Shown here piece by piece: positions 51,984 to 61,918 of a stretch of DNA of 64,000 nucleotides. Position 1 is the stretch's first letter. Each line of letters begins with the position of its first letter. The notes under the pieces are model-generated. The model was not told where the DNA came from. It made no database searches and saw only the letters and a list, made by a program, of their open reading frames with translations. The position numbers and the translations under genes are program-made. Source of the DNA: Chryseobacterium sp. RU37D (GTDB lineage: Bacteria > Bacteroidota > Bacteroidia > Flavobacteriales > Weeksellaceae); contig NZ_FTMM01000002.1 of the NCBI RefSeq assembly GCF_900156075.1, positions 1 through 64,000 on the forward strand. Direction: 5' to 3'.

Positions 51984-52782
51984 TATCGTCTATTTTTGTA
52001 ATTGTATTATCAATAGTCTTATTATTTTCAAGCAAATATTCTCTTAGTTCTTTGAATAGTTCTGATGAATAAACGAAATCAATTAAATTTTTATTGCCTG
52101 CCGTAATCAGAATGTCTTTATTACCTTCCCATTCTTTAATTCCTAATCTTAAGTAAACAATTTTCTCGCCAATCGTCATTACGGAATTCATATCATGCGT
52201 ATTGATGATTGTAGTAGTATTATATTCTTTTGTGATTTCCAGTAGAAGGTCATCAATAACGTTGGATGTATATGGGTCTAGTCCGGAGTTGGGCTCGTCA
52301 CAGAAAAGATATTTAGGATTGTTTACAATAGCTCTTGCAATGGCTACACGCTTCTGCATTCCCCCGGAAATTTCGGAAGGAAACTTTTTGTTGGCTTTAT
52401 CCAGATGGACCCTGCCGATAACATCAAAAACACGTTTTTTCTTTTCTCTGTATGTAAGGTTTGTAAACATATCCAGGGGAAACATTATATTTTCTTCCAC
52501 GGTTAATGAGTCAAATAGAGCACTCCCTTGGAAAACAGTTCCAATTTCCGAGCGAAGATGCTGCTTTTCTTCACGTGTCATTACATTGATATCTCTTCCG
52601 TCAAAAAGGATTTCTCCTGAAGTGGGCTGATAAACATTTAGTAAGCTTTTAAGGAAAACCGTTTTTCCAGAGCCGCTCTGCCCAATGATCAAATTTACTT
52701 TTCCTTTATCGAAAGTGGTTGAAATGCCTTTAAGTACTTCAACTTCGTCAAAACTTTTCTTTAAATTTTTTACCTCAATCAT
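51967..52782 (-). CDS. Mla-type ABC transporter ATPase (MlaF-like)
   Basis: A 271-residue ATPase from the ATG at 52782 (MIEVKNLKKSFDEVEVL). Walker A GQSGSGKT, signature EISGGMQKRVAIARA and Walker B YLFCDEPNSGLDPYTS are all intact. The ATG shares one base with the stop of the permease gene (TAATG). The GTVFQGSALFDSLTVEENIMFPL segment is typical of MlaF. The system moves phospholipids between the membranes. Confidence 0.9.
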   Translation of the reverse strand: MIEVKNLKKSFDEVEVLKGISTTFDKGKVNLIIGQSGSGKTVFLKSLLNVYQPTSGEILFDGRDINVMTREEKQHLRSEIGTVFQGSALFDSLTVEENIMFPLDMFTNLTYREKKKRVFDVIGRVHLDKANKKFPSEISGGMQKRVAIARAIVNNPKYLFCDEPNSGLDPYTSNVIDDLLLEITKEYNTTTIINTHDMNSVMTIGEKIVYLRLGIKEWEGNKDILITAGNKNLIDFVYSSELFKELREYLLENNKTIDNTITKIDDNEKDS

Positions 52783-53534
52783 TAGCTTAATATTAATTGG
52801 GTTAATAGCAATTCGGAAAGGATAATGAATACCATCGTCCAAACCACAGCCTGAGTACTTGCTCTACCTACTTCAAGTGAACCCCCTTTTACATTGTAAC
52901 CGAAATATGATGGTACTGTTGCAATAATAAAAGCAAAAACAATCGTTTTCGTAAATGCATAATAGATGAAAAGATTTGGCATATACATTTGAATACCAGT
53001 GATATAGTCGTTCGTTGTCCAGTTGCCAGTTAAAACTCCTGCAACATAACCTCCCCCAATACCAAATACAATACTAATGGCAATTAATAGAGGATTGAAA
53101 ATTACACAGGCGATTATTTTAGGTAAAATAAGAAAGTTAGGCGAATTTACTCCCATAATATCCAATGCATCAATTTGCTCAGATACTCTCATTGTTCCAA
53201 TACTTGAGGCAATATAAGACCCTACTTTTCCTGCTAGAATTAAACTAATAATAGTGGGTGAAAATTCCAGAACCAATACCGCTTTTGTAGCATATCCTAC
53301 AAACGAAGGCGGAATCGGGAAGTCAGAAGCATCGAAGTTATTGAACATCTGGATGGCAACAACTGCTCCTACAAATATAGAAGTGAAGATAACCAACCCA
53401 AATGAGTTGACTCCCAAATCATTAATTTCTCTCATGAACAGTTTCCAGAACACTTTCATTTTCTGAGGTTTCTGAATAGATTTACCTAGAAGGATGATGT
53501 ATTCTCCGACTGCTGTAAAAAACTTTTTTAACAT
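52782..53534 (-). CDS. MlaE family lipid ABC transporter permease
   Basis: A 250-residue membrane protein of the MlaE/YrbE family, with LVIFTSIFVGAVVAIQMFNNF, the LEFSPTIISLILAGKVGSYIASSIGTMRVSEQIDALDIMGVN signature region and five to six helices. It is the first gene of a minus-strand operon with the MlaF-like ATPase and a barrel protein. No MlaD-type MCE protein is found in the operon or window. Confidence 0.9.
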   Translation of the reverse strand: MLKKFFTAVGEYIILLGKSIQKPQKMKVFWKLFMREINDLGVNSFGLVIFTSIFVGAVVAIQMFNNFDASDFPIPPSFVGYATKAVLVLEFSPTIISLILAGKVGSYIASSIGTMRVSEQIDALDIMGVNSPNFLILPKIIACVIFNPLLIAISIVFGIGGGYVAGVLTGNWTTNDYITGIQMYMPNLFIYYAFTKTIVFAFIIATVPSYFGYNVKGGSLEVGRASTQAVVWTMVFIILSELLLTQLILS

Positions 53535-53657
53535 TCTGCTAAATTAGACTTTTTTATTTAATTAGGTTAAGACTAAGGCTCAGACGATGTATGGATAAAT
53601 ATTAAAATTTTAATTTTTATAGCAAATTTGTTTTTGATCTAAGCCATAGTTTTGTCC

Positions 53658-55028
53658 TTATTTTGCATTTTTATCACCACCAATAACCAGGAAAATGGTT
53701 TTTAAAATAATAACCGAATCCAATACAAAACTCCAGTTTCTTACATAGAAAGCATCAGCCAAAACTCGTTTGTTCATCTCTACTTCTACATCACCTGCAT
53801 CGCCACGGAGACCATTTACCTGTGCAAGGCCCGTAATTCCAGGGGTTACCATACTTCTTAAACTGTACCGTCCGATTTTTGGTTTATAATAATTGTCTAC
53901 TGCCAGCATATGTGGTCTGGGACCTACAATTGACATTTCACCTTTTATTACATTCCAAAACTGTGGCATTTCATCCAGACTGGTTTTTCTTAAAAATTTT
54001 CCTATTTTGGTAATTCTTGTATCATTTTCTGAAGTTGTTTTGGTAGAAGATTCGTCATTTACTATCATCGTCCTGAATTTTATGCAATGAAAAACCTTTT
54101 CATGAAAACCATATCTTTTCTGTATGAAAAAAACAGGCCCTTTTGATGTACATTTTATTAAAATTGCAATAATCGGAAATAGCCACGAACAAATTCCAAC
54201 TAGTACAAAGGCTGAAAAAGTGATATCAAATATTCTTTTCAATAAAAAGTTTGAATAATAATCCAAGGGATATCTTGCCTGATTGAGAACGGGCTGTGTC
54301 TGAATGTATCCCATGTCATAAAGAAAAAAATCACTTTGTGTGATGCTGGGAATCAGTGAGATATGAACCTTGTTGGCTTCGGCGAGCCTGAAAATCTCTT
54401 TTTCCGTGTCTTCGCTATAAGAGTTTTCTATAGGAATAAACAAGGTATGGATCCCGTTGGTTTTCCAAAATTCAATTAACTCTTGTGAATTTATTTTCAG
54501 ATTTTTATATTCAAAAATTTTATATCCGTAATCTTTTCTGTCTGTTAAAATATTCTTTAAAACTTCCGTAGAACTATTTTCATTAAGGAACATAATATTT
54601 CTATTGTTGATCCCTAAGCTCCGGAAATATTTAATACCAAAATAAATCAATGATTTAGCAAGGAAAATAAGGAAAAACAAATAAAATGAAAGCCAATAAA
54701 TATCCGAATTGAAAAATACATTATAACTGACCTTCCCAATTAATAACACTCCGAGAATAAACAGCAAAAAATGAAGGAGAAGACGTTCCAAAAATATTGT
54801 ATAGGTGAGGTTTCTCGGTATATTATAGATCCTTGTCCTGCCACTGAGAAGCATCCAGAACAAAAACAATAACACCAAAGAGAAAATATTCTGATACCAT
54901 GTTTCCTGATTGTATTTTAAGTCCTGATTTCTGCTTAAGAAAAAGAATATGAAAATAGATGCAATAACCAAAAGGTCAAGCAAAATAATGATTGATTTCA
55001 GGTATCTAGAGTATCGAATTTTCTGCAT
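53658..55028 (-). CDS. Polyprenyl-phosphate sugar-1-phosphate transferase (exopolysaccharide initiation)
   Basis: A 456-residue membrane enzyme. Four to five transmembrane helices (about 10-120) and a Rossmann-like middle domain precede the bacterial sugar transferase core (from about 265): KRIFDITFSAFVLVG, FFIQKRYGFHEKVFHCIKFRTM, GKFLRKTSLDEMPQFWNVIKGEMSIVGPRPHM and TPGITGLAQVNGLRG. It transfers a sugar phosphate to undecaprenyl phosphate to start a surface polysaccharide. No glycosyltransferase cluster adjoins it, so it stands alone here. Confidence 0.92.
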   Translation of the reverse strand: MQKIRYSRYLKSIIILLDLLVIASIFIFFFLSRNQDLKYNQETWYQNIFSLVLLFLFWMLLSGRTRIYNIPRNLTYTIFLERLLLHFLLFILGVLLIGKVSYNVFFNSDIYWLSFYLFFLIFLAKSLIYFGIKYFRSLGINNRNIMFLNENSSTEVLKNILTDRKDYGYKIFEYKNLKINSQELIEFWKTNGIHTLFIPIENSYSEDTEKEIFRLAEANKVHISLIPSITQSDFFLYDMGYIQTQPVLNQARYPLDYYSNFLLKRIFDITFSAFVLVGICSWLFPIIAILIKCTSKGPVFFIQKRYGFHEKVFHCIKFRTMIVNDESSTKTTSENDTRITKIGKFLRKTSLDEMPQFWNVIKGEMSIVGPRPHMLAVDNYYKPKIGRYSLRSMVTPGITGLAQVNGLRGDAGDVEVEMNKRVLADAFYVRNWSFVLDSVIILKTIFLVIGGDKNAK

Positions 55029-55066
55029 CTATGGGCAATTACGGATAAAAATGCTAAGATATTTTT

Positions 55067-55696
55067 TTACGGGATATTCAGATATTTGTGGGTTTGAACT
55101 GATGCTCTCCATTCCGGATTTTCCAAAATGAAGTCTGTAATTTTAAGGTACATTTCATCTCTTTTGCTCCATTCACTCTGAAGATATAACTTGCAGTTTT
55201 CCGAAACTTTAGCTGCCTGTTCCTGAGCAAATTTAAAATCGTTGTTATTGAAAACAATGACTTTAAGCTCATGAGCCTTAGCATAAATTTCGTCTTTTGG
55301 AAGTCCTGTTTTCTTTGGTGAGAGAGTGATCCAGTCGATATGTCCACTCATAGGATATGCTCCTGAAGTTTCAATATGAATGTTGCATCCCAATTCTTTT
55401 AACTTGGATGTTAAAATATCAAGATTCCACATTAGAGGTTCACCGCCTGTTAAAACAATGGTTTTACAATGTTTTGCCGCAGTTTCTGCAATTTCTTCTG
55501 CATTCATAAGCGGATGTAAATTCGGGTCCCAGCTTTCCTTTACATCACACCAGTGACACCCGACATCGCAACCACCCAATCTAATGAAATAGGCTGCTTT
55601 TCCCGTGTGTGCTCCTTCTCCCTGAAGAGTGTAAAAATGCTCCATCACAGGGAGCATTTTACCTTCTTTTAATAAAATATCTTCTTCTATTTTCAT
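55067..55696 (-). CDS. queE: 7-carboxy-7-deazaguanine synthase
   Basis: A 209-residue radical-SAM enzyme that makes 7-carboxy-7-deazaguanine for queuosine. The cluster cysteines are in GGCDVGCHWCD (C43, C47, C50), preceded by FYTLQGEGAHTGKAAYFIRL. The IVLTGGEPLMWNLD motif and the short length are normal for QueE. It starts 7 bp after the stop of folD on the same strand. Other queuosine genes are not in view. Confidence 0.92.
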   Translation of the reverse strand: MKIEEDILLKEGKMLPVMEHFYTLQGEGAHTGKAAYFIRLGGCDVGCHWCDVKESWDPNLHPLMNAEEIAETAAKHCKTIVLTGGEPLMWNLDILTSKLKELGCNIHIETSGAYPMSGHIDWITLSPKKTGLPKDEIYAKAHELKVIVFNNNDFKFAQEQAAKVSENCKLYLQSEWSKRDEMYLKITDFILENPEWRASVQTHKYLNIP

Positions 55697-55703
55697 TTTA
55701 AAA

Positions 55704-56588
55704 TTAGTCGTTATAGACCGAAGTTTTATAAGCGATGATGGTGTTTTTCATCAGCATTGCTCTTGTCATAGGCCCGACTCCTCCCGGAACAGGCGTGATC
55801 CAGCTTGCTTTTGCAGCACAGCTATCAAAATCTACGTCCCCTGCCAAATAATAACCTTTCGGAGAATCATTGTCTACTCTAGTAATACCTACGTCTACAA
55901 TCACTGCACCTTCTTTGATCATGTCTCCTTTCAGGAAATGAGGATCACCTAAAGCCGTAATTACGATGTCTGCTTTTTTAGTATACTCTTCGATGTCTTT
56001 TGTGTAAGAGTGTGTCAACGTAACCGTTGAGTTTCCTGGGAAATCTTTTCTCCCCATCAGGATGCTCATTGGTCTTCCTACGATTTTACTTCTTCCGATG
56101 ATCACACAGTCTTTACCTTTTGTTTCAATATTATATCTTTCCAATAATGTTAAAATTCCGAACGGAGTTGCAGGTAAAAATGTATCCATCTCTAATGCCA
56201 TTTTACCGAAGTTTTCCGGATGGAAACCGTCAACATCTTTTCTTGGATCGATTGCGTTGATGATCTTTTCCTGATCGATCTGATCCGGCAAAGGCAACTG
56301 AACGATAAAACCATCTACTGATTTATCTTTATTAAGCTCTTCAATTTTTTCCAATAATTCAGATTCAGAAACCGTGCTTGGAAATTTCGCTAAGCTCGAC
56401 TGGAAACCAACTTCTTCACAATCTTTTACTTTAGCATTTACATAAGCCTTGCTTGCTCCGTTGTTACCAACAAGAATAGCGACTAAATGAGGGGCTCTTC
56501 TTTTTGAAGCAATGATTTTTTCAACTTCGGCCTTAATTTCCTGTTTTATTTCTTTGGATACTTTTAATCCGTCAAGAATTTCTGCCAT
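55704..56588 (-). CDS. folD: Methylenetetrahydrofolate dehydrogenase/cyclohydrolase
   Basis: A 294-residue bifunctional enzyme of one-carbon metabolism. The catalytic lysine is in SKAYVNAKVKDCEEVG; IVQLPLPDQID and KDVDGFHPENFGKM are signatures; the cofactor loop is IIGRSKIVGRPMSILM, and the end has ITPVPGGVGPMTRAMLM. Normal length and clear start. The FkbM methyltransferase stop lies just 1 nt upstream of its start codon, so it is in one transcript with pgi, the methyltransferase and queE. Confidence 0.95.
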   Translation of the reverse strand: MAEILDGLKVSKEIKQEIKAEVEKIIASKRRAPHLVAILVGNNGASKAYVNAKVKDCEEVGFQSSLAKFPSTVSESELLEKIEELNKDKSVDGFIVQLPLPDQIDQEKIINAIDPRKDVDGFHPENFGKMALEMDTFLPATPFGILTLLERYNIETKGKDCVIIGRSKIVGRPMSILMGRKDFPGNSTVTLTHSYTKDIEEYTKKADIVITALGDPHFLKGDMIKEGAVIVDVGITRVDNDSPKGYYLAGDVDFDSCAAKASWITPVPGGVGPMTRAMLMKNTIIAYKTSVYND

Positions 56589-56589
56589 C

Positions 56590-57318
56590 TTACTTTTTAT
56601 TATTTATTAGATTTTTATTAATTAAAGATATTTCTTCAAATGTCTCAGAAATACCAAAAATCAGAAAATCATGTTTTCTTAATTTTTCCAGCATATCGAT
56701 TGTTCTCTGTTGTCCATTTTCAAAAAAACGTTCGTGTACTTCTACGAGAATCTGCCCAATTTCGACATCTGAATTTAATATACTTTCAATAACATTATAT
56801 TCAAAACCTTCAATATCCATCTTTAAAACATCAATTTTTTTATGTTTCAGCATATGCGCAATATCTTGAAGTGATTGCAGCTGGACTTCAATCTTTATGT
56901 CCGAATCAACATTATTTTGCTGAACAAGACTTCCTGAGACATAATTTGGATTTTTAGGAAGATAAAAATAGTCTATTGCAGTTTTATTTCCAATTCCGGA
57001 ACTGTAAAATCTAAAATTTTCATGTACCTGCCTGGATTTTATCCAATTAATTGATTTGGGAGTAGGATCAAAGCCAAAAACTAGACAATTATTATCTTTA
57101 ATGATCTCTTCATCAAAAGAAATGTCTTCCCCGATACCGAAAGAATAAACAATAGAGTTTTTATCTAAAAATTCTGTTGCAACATAAAATCCGCCATAAT
57201 CATTTCCCAACCATCTTTTAGGAATAGTGATATCCTTTTTAAGATGTTTTGTTGTTGAGCTTAAAGATAATTGAAAAAATTTAATTTTCCTTTTTAATTT
57301 GTTTATTGTATTAAGCAT
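56590..57318 (-). CDS. FkbM family methyltransferase
   Basis: A 242-residue SAM-dependent methyltransferase. The fold signature is seen in [16 protein letters not shown] (glycine-rich loop), [11 protein letters not shown] and the family hallmark [20 protein letters not shown]. FkbM proteins often methylate sugar hydroxyls in glycans or natural products. It overlaps pgi by 8 bp and sits 1 nt from folD, an unusual insertion between two housekeeping genes. The substrate is unknown; the sugar transferase three genes downstream hints at surface glycans. Confidence 0.85.
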   Translation of the reverse strand: MLNTINKLKRKIKFFQLSLSSTTKHLKKDITIPKRWLGNDYGGFYVATEFLDKNSIVYSFGIGEDISFDEEIIKDNNCLVFGFDPTPKSINWIKSRQVHENFRFYSSGIGNKTAIDYFYLPKNPNYVSGSLVQQNNVDSDIKIEVQLQSLQDIAHMLKHKKIDVLKMDIEGFEYNVIESILNSDVEIGQILVEVHERFFENGQQRTIDMLEKLRKHDFLIFGISETFEEISLINKNLINNKK

Positions 57319-58960
57319 TCTTTTTATAATTTTTATAATAATTAATTAACCCATTCGTCGAAGAATCATGAGAGCTAACGGCTTCATTATTTTCAAGTTC
57401 CGGAAGGATTTTATTGGCTAAAACTTTTCCTAATTCCACTCCAAACTGATCGAAGCTGAAAATGTTCCAGATCACACCTTGAACGAAAATTTTATGCTCA
57501 TACAAAGCAATTAACTGTCCTAATGAAAAAGGAGTTAATTCGTTGAATAATATTGAGTTAGTTGGTGTATTTCCGTGGAAGACTTTGTAATTTAATAGGA
57601 ATTCAATCTCTTCATCAGACTTTCCTGCAGCTTTCAATTCTGCTTCAACTTCTTCTTCCGTCTTTCCAAATGCAAGTGCCTCAGTCTGAGCAAAAAAGTT
57701 AGCCAGTAATTTATCCTGATGATCAGAAACTTTATTCGGACTTTTTGCATACGCGATAAAATCCGCAGGAATTAATTCTGTTCCCTGGTGAATCAGCTGA
57801 TAGAAAGCATGTTGCCCGTTTGTTCCGGGTTCTCCCCAAATGATCGGTCCTGTTTCATATTCTACAAATTCGCCGTTTCTGTCAACACATTTTCCGTTAC
57901 TTTCCATATCTCCCTGTTGGAAATATGCCGGAAATCTGTCTAAATATTGTGAATAAGGAAGAATTGCGTAAGTCGTTGCTGCATAAAAATTACGATACCA
58001 GATTCCTAACAAGCCCATCAAAACAGGGATGTTTTCAGAAAATTCCGCTGTCTGGAAATGTCTATCCGTATCGTAAGCACCTCTTAATAATTGCTCATAA
58101 TTTTCATAACCCACTGCAAGAACTATGCTTAAACCGATTGCGCTCCAAAGTGAATATCTTCCGCCAACCCAATCCCAGAATTCGAAGATGTTTTCTTCTG
58201 CAATTCCGAAGTCTTTAACGGATTGAATGTTAGTGGATAAGGCTACAAAATGTTTTGCTACATCTTTTTGTTTCCCAGCCTGTAAGAACCAATCTTTTGC
58301 TGAGTTTGCATTCGTCATTGTCTCTTGAGTCGTAAAAGTCTTAGAAGCAATGATGAACAAAGTTGTTTCAGGATTTAAATTTTTAACAACTTCTGCGATA
58401 TGATTTCCGTCCACATTGGAAACAAAATGAACGTTTAACCTTGTTTTAAAATGCTTCAAAGCTGAAACGACCATCACAGGTCCCAAATCTGAACCTCCGA
58501 TCCCGATATTTACCACATCTGTAATTTCTTTTCCGGTAAAACCTTTGTGATCTCCTGAAATAATGCTTTCTGAGAAAGATTTCATATGATCTAAAACTCT
58601 TCTGATCTGAGGTTTGATGTTTTCACCGTCTACCAAAATTTCTTTATCAGAAAAATCTCTCAAAGCGGTATGCAGAACTGCTCTCCCTTCTGTTTCATTG
58701 ATCTTATCTCCCGAAAACATTTTAGAAATGGCGTCTTTCAATTGAGTTTCTTCTGCAAGATTTAATAAAAGCTCTTTTGTTCTTGAATCAATTAAATTTT
58801 TAGAATAATCGAAAAGAAAATTATCTCTTTTTAATGAAAATTCATTGAAACGGTTCGGATTGTAAGCAAAAAAGCTTCTTAAATCAAAATCGTTGTCTGC
58901 AAAATGTTCGTCAAGTGCTTTCCAGCTATTGGTTTGAGTGGGATTTATTTTTGACAGCAT
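57311..58960 (-). CDS. pgi: Glucose-6-phosphate isomerase
   Basis: A 549-residue glycolytic isomerase. Both family signatures are present: [20 protein letters not shown] and [21 protein letters not shown]. The catalytic region [44 protein letters not shown] is intact. Normal length. It is the first gene of a minus-strand operon (pgi, FkbM, folD, queE). Confidence 0.95.
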   Translation of the reverse strand: MLSKINPTQTNSWKALDEHFADNDFDLRSFFAYNPNRFNEFSLKRDNFLFDYSKNLIDSRTKELLLNLAEETQLKDAISKMFSGDKINETEGRAVLHTALRDFSDKEILVDGENIKPQIRRVLDHMKSFSESIISGDHKGFTGKEITDVVNIGIGGSDLGPVMVVSALKHFKTRLNVHFVSNVDGNHIAEVVKNLNPETTLFIIASKTFTTQETMTNANSAKDWFLQAGKQKDVAKHFVALSTNIQSVKDFGIAEENIFEFWDWVGGRYSLWSAIGLSIVLAVGYENYEQLLRGAYDTDRHFQTAEFSENIPVLMGLLGIWYRNFYAATTYAILPYSQYLDRFPAYFQQGDMESNGKCVDRNGEFVEYETGPIIWGEPGTNGQHAFYQLIHQGTELIPADFIAYAKSPNKVSDHQDKLLANFFAQTEALAFGKTEEEVEAELKAAGKSDEEIEFLLNYKVFHGNTPTNSILFNELTPFSLGQLIALYEHKIFVQGVIWNIFSFDQFGVELGKVLANKILPELENNEAVSSHDSSTNGLINYYKNYKKNA

Positions 58961-59037
58961 ATTTTTAGAAATTAAGGTTTTGTGGCCCAGGATTTAGAAT
59001 TTATTTTATTAAATCATTAAGCAAAATTATTGATTTG

Positions 59038-59045
59038 CAAATTTA
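59038..59045 (-). promoter_or_regulatory. Promoter -7 box of the pgi operon
   Basis: TAAATTTG followed by C on the minus strand, about 78 bp before the pgi ATG. A second similar box, TAATTTTG then C, lies a few bases downstream (59030-59023). Confidence 0.5.
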
Positions 59046-59146
59046 CGCAATTTAGTTCAAACCTATTAATTGAGAATTAAAAATCAATATCAAGGTTTAA
59101 TGTAATTAGATTTAAATGTTTATTTTTAAAATATATTCTGAAAATT

Positions 59147-60577
59147 ATGCTTGATAGAAGAAGTTTTATTAAAAAATCGTCACTGGGATTAGGCTTTTTG
59201 GCCGTGCCTGCATCTGCAAAAATCTTTTATACGGATGATTTTATTTCTAAAAGGCCAGATATTTCTAAAAGAAAATTCACTTCTGAAGCTGTTGAAAATA
59301 CTATTAAGCAAATAAAAAATAACATTACTGACCCTGAGCTGGGCTGGATGTTTGAAAACTGTTTTCCCAATACTTTGGATACAACGGTAAAATTGTATCA
59401 GAAAAATAATAAGCCTTACACTTATGTAATTACAGGAGATATCGATGCGATGTGGCTTAGAGATTCTTCTGCGCAGGTTTATCCTTATTTAAGCCTCGCC
59501 AACAAAGATGAAAAGTTGAAAAACCTTTTAAAAGGCGTTATCAATAAGCAGGTTGAATGTGTTCTTCTTGATCCATATGCCAATGCTTTCTTTGATGATT
59601 CCAGTAAAATAAGCGAATGGAAAGATGATTTAACTCAAATGAAACCGGGTATTCATGAACGGAAATGGGAAGTTGATTCTTTATGCTACGTGATGCGTTT
59701 GTGTTACAATTATTGGAAAACGACCGGCGATTCTTCAGTTTTTGATGCAGACTGGAAAAAGGCAATGCTCTTGATTTTAAATACTTTTAAAGAACAGCAA
59801 AGAAAAGAGTCAAAAGGGCCTTACAGATTCCAGCGTGCCAACGGAAACCCTTTGGATACACAATTTGCAGGAGGTTTCGGGAATCCTACGAAAAAAGTAG
59901 GATTGATTCATTCCATGTTCAGACCTTCTGATGACGCGACTTTTTACCCATTTTTGATTTCTTCCAATATGTTTGCAGTTGTTTCTTTAAGAGAAACTGC
60001 GGAAATTTTTTCTACTATTTTAAAGGATGAAAATTCTGCCAATCAATTTAAAAGTTTAGCAAAAGAAGTGGATGAAGCGATTCAGAAATATGCTATTTTA
60101 AATCATCTGGAAGCCGGCAAAATTTATGCTCTGGAAATTGATGGCTTCGGAAATGCTTTGTTTATGGATGATGCGAATGTTCCGAATTTATTGTCAATTC
60201 CGTATTTGGGATATGCCTCAAAAAACGATGAAGTTTATAAAAATACAAGGAAATTTTCTTTAAGCAAAGCAAATCCGTGGTTTAGCGAAGGAAAATTTGC
60301 GAAAGGAATCGGCGGGCCTCACATTGGCGAACATAAAATCTGGCCTCTTGGCTTAATTATGCAGGCTTTGACAACGGATAATGACGAAGAAATTATTTCC
60401 TGCTTAAAAATGTTAAAAGCTACTCACGCCGGAACCGGGTTTATTCATGAATCTTTTGATGTAAACAATCCAAAAGATTTCACAAGATCTTGGTTTGCTT
60501 GGGCAAATACACTTTTTGGAGAACTGATTCTTTATCTTCACAAAACAAAGCCTGAAATTTTAAAACAAAAATTTTAA
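59147..60577 (+). CDS. Glycoside hydrolase family 125 alpha-mannosidase
   Basis: A 476-residue enzyme of the metal-independent exo-alpha-1,6-mannosidase family GH125. Landmarks include YVITGDIDAMWLRDSSAQVYPYL near residue 100, IHERKWEVDSLCYVMRLCYNYWK, and IHESFDVNNPKDFTRSWFAWANTLFGELIL at the end. The N terminus MLDRRSFIKKSSLGLGFLAVPASA has a twin-arginine motif (RRSFIKK) and a hydrophobic stretch, so export is probably by Tat, folded, to the periplasm. Divergent from pgi. No other mannan-degrading genes adjoin it. Confidence 0.9.
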   Translation: MLDRRSFIKKSSLGLGFLAVPASAKIFYTDDFISKRPDISKRKFTSEAVENTIKQIKNNITDPELGWMFENCFPNTLDTTVKLYQKNNKPYTYVITGDIDAMWLRDSSAQVYPYLSLANKDEKLKNLLKGVINKQVECVLLDPYANAFFDDSSKISEWKDDLTQMKPGIHERKWEVDSLCYVMRLCYNYWKTTGDSSVFDADWKKAMLLILNTFKEQQRKESKGPYRFQRANGNPLDTQFAGGFGNPTKKVGLIHSMFRPSDDATFYPFLISSNMFAVVSLRETAEIFSTILKDENSANQFKSLAKEVDEAIQKYAILNHLEAGKIYALEIDGFGNALFMDDANVPNLLSIPYLGYASKNDEVYKNTRKFSLSKANPWFSEGKFAKGIGGPHIGEHKIWPLGLIMQALTTDNDEEIISCLKMLKATHAGTGFIHESFDVNNPKDFTRSWFAWANTLFGELILYLHKTKPEILKQKF

Positions 60578-60582
60578 GCATA

Positions 60583-60618
60583 AAAACCTCTGGAAAAAAT
60601 CTGGAGGTTTCTTTGTTT
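60583..60618 (+). terminator. Terminator after GH125 gene
   Basis: AAACCTC (60584-60590) pairs with GAGGTTT (60604-60610), followed by CTTTGTTTT. Confidence 0.75.
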
Positions 60619-60759
60619 TAAACATTAAGGAATTGAGATAATTTTAGCTTTAAAGGATGTTAAGAATTTGGCGAAGCCAAATAATAAGCGTTGTGCTTCA
60701 AAACATCTTTGATGTTTCCTTAATGCATCTTAACAACTAAAATAATCTTAATGTTTAAA
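60617..60759. repeat. MITE-like element with 13-bp terminal inverted repeats
   Basis: TTTAAACATTAAG (60617-60629) and CTTAATGTTTAAA (60747-60759) are exact reverse complements bounding 143 bp. Pairing continues imperfectly inwards (ATAATTTTAG with CTAAAATAAT). Internal hairpins are TTTGGC GAA GCCAAA (60667-60681) and AACATC TTT GATGTT. No ORF. Confidence 0.7.
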
Positions 60760-60803
60760 TTAAAAGACATGTAAATATATAGATAACCAAAGGTTAGAAT
60801 TGC

Positions 60804-61712
60804 TTATATTTCTGTTGTTGATTCTTTTTTTGAGGGCTTTCTTTTTCTTAAGAAATAGACGATTACGGTTCCGATTAGTATCAATGGCCAAACAGTAATT
60901 AATCCCACAATAATTTTTTGAATTAAATAATATCCTTCCACAAAAGCGGATTTTGCGCTGTAAACGAAAGCAAATTTATATTTGTCATCGATATTTTTTG
61001 TGTTGATGACGGCGATTTCAGCGGTACGAAGCTTCGGTTCTTTAATGAAAATATCAATCGTGCTGTATTTTAACTGATCTGTCATGTTCATGCTTTGGAA
61101 TTGTTGGCTGTTTCCTTCTTTCATATTGTCATCACCCATCGCCACTTTATCTTTATTGACTTTCATTTGGGCAATATTGTCGGTCGTTTTTTTATTTCTC
61201 TGAGCTTCCAAAGCCGAATATTTGATGTTGGCTGTAACGTCTTCTGCATTGATGGATCTTGAATTTAAGAATAGTTTTTTATCATTAATTAAAGTAAGTA
61301 ACTCTCCTAATTTTTCGGTCGGAACTCTCAATTGCATTCTGTTTTCGGTCTGATATTTTTTCACTAAAACAGCGTCTTCGTTCGAAGTGTTGTAAGTATC
61401 TTCGGAAACTATATTACTTTGCAGATTGCTTTGGGTAACGAATCCTCCCAATTCCTGAACCGATTTTTCAATGGAAATCGTTGCTTCATAAACGTCTTTC
61501 ACTTCCATATTTACATCTGCGGTTTTGATGAACTGCTTGTCTTTTACCTTCATGGTTGCAACAGAAGAAATGCTGTCCGAAGTTACAACTGCTGCAGAAT
61601 CAGCTGTAGCATATGCATCAAGTTCTGTTGCAGAAACTTCTCCTTTTTTACATGAATAAATTCCTAATAAAAGTGCCGTTGCGATGGATAACCTGATGTA
61701 AGTAGTTTTCAT
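60804..61712 (-). CDS. DUF4349 family lipoprotein
   Basis: A 302-residue lipoprotein (LLLGIYSCKKGE) with the DUF4349 core: FIKTADVNMEVKDVYEATISIEKSVQELGGFVTQSNLQ, QLRVPTEKLGELLTLI, SINAEDVTANIKYSALEAQRN. One transmembrane helix near residue 265-288 (IVGLITVWPLILIGTVIVYFL) and a basic tail follow. Members are thought to be envelope proteins of unknown role. It is convergent with the GH125 gene. Confidence 0.85.
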   Translation of the reverse strand: MKTTYIRLSIATALLLGIYSCKKGEVSATELDAYATADSAAVVTSDSISSVATMKVKDKQFIKTADVNMEVKDVYEATISIEKSVQELGGFVTQSNLQSNIVSEDTYNTSNEDAVLVKKYQTENRMQLRVPTEKLGELLTLINDKKLFLNSRSINAEDVTANIKYSALEAQRNKKTTDNIAQMKVNKDKVAMGDDNMKEGNSQQFQSMNMTDQLKYSTIDIFIKEPKLRTAEIAVINTKNIDDKYKFAFVYSAKSAFVEGYYLIQKIIVGLITVWPLILIGTVIVYFLRKRKPSKKESTTEI

Positions 61713-61918
61713 TGTATTGATTTTTAATGTTTTGCTTATCCCAAAGTTCAGTCGGAATCATTTGTAAAGTTTGAAAATCGCAGGTAAAAACTTTGTAAAG
61801 AGAAATTCTGTTTTAATTATTTTAAAATCAATGTTTTGTAAAATAAAATCAATGAAAGGCGTTTGTTTTCGGATTAATTTTTGCTTAACTTTTACAAATC
61901 AAACACACAACATTTACT

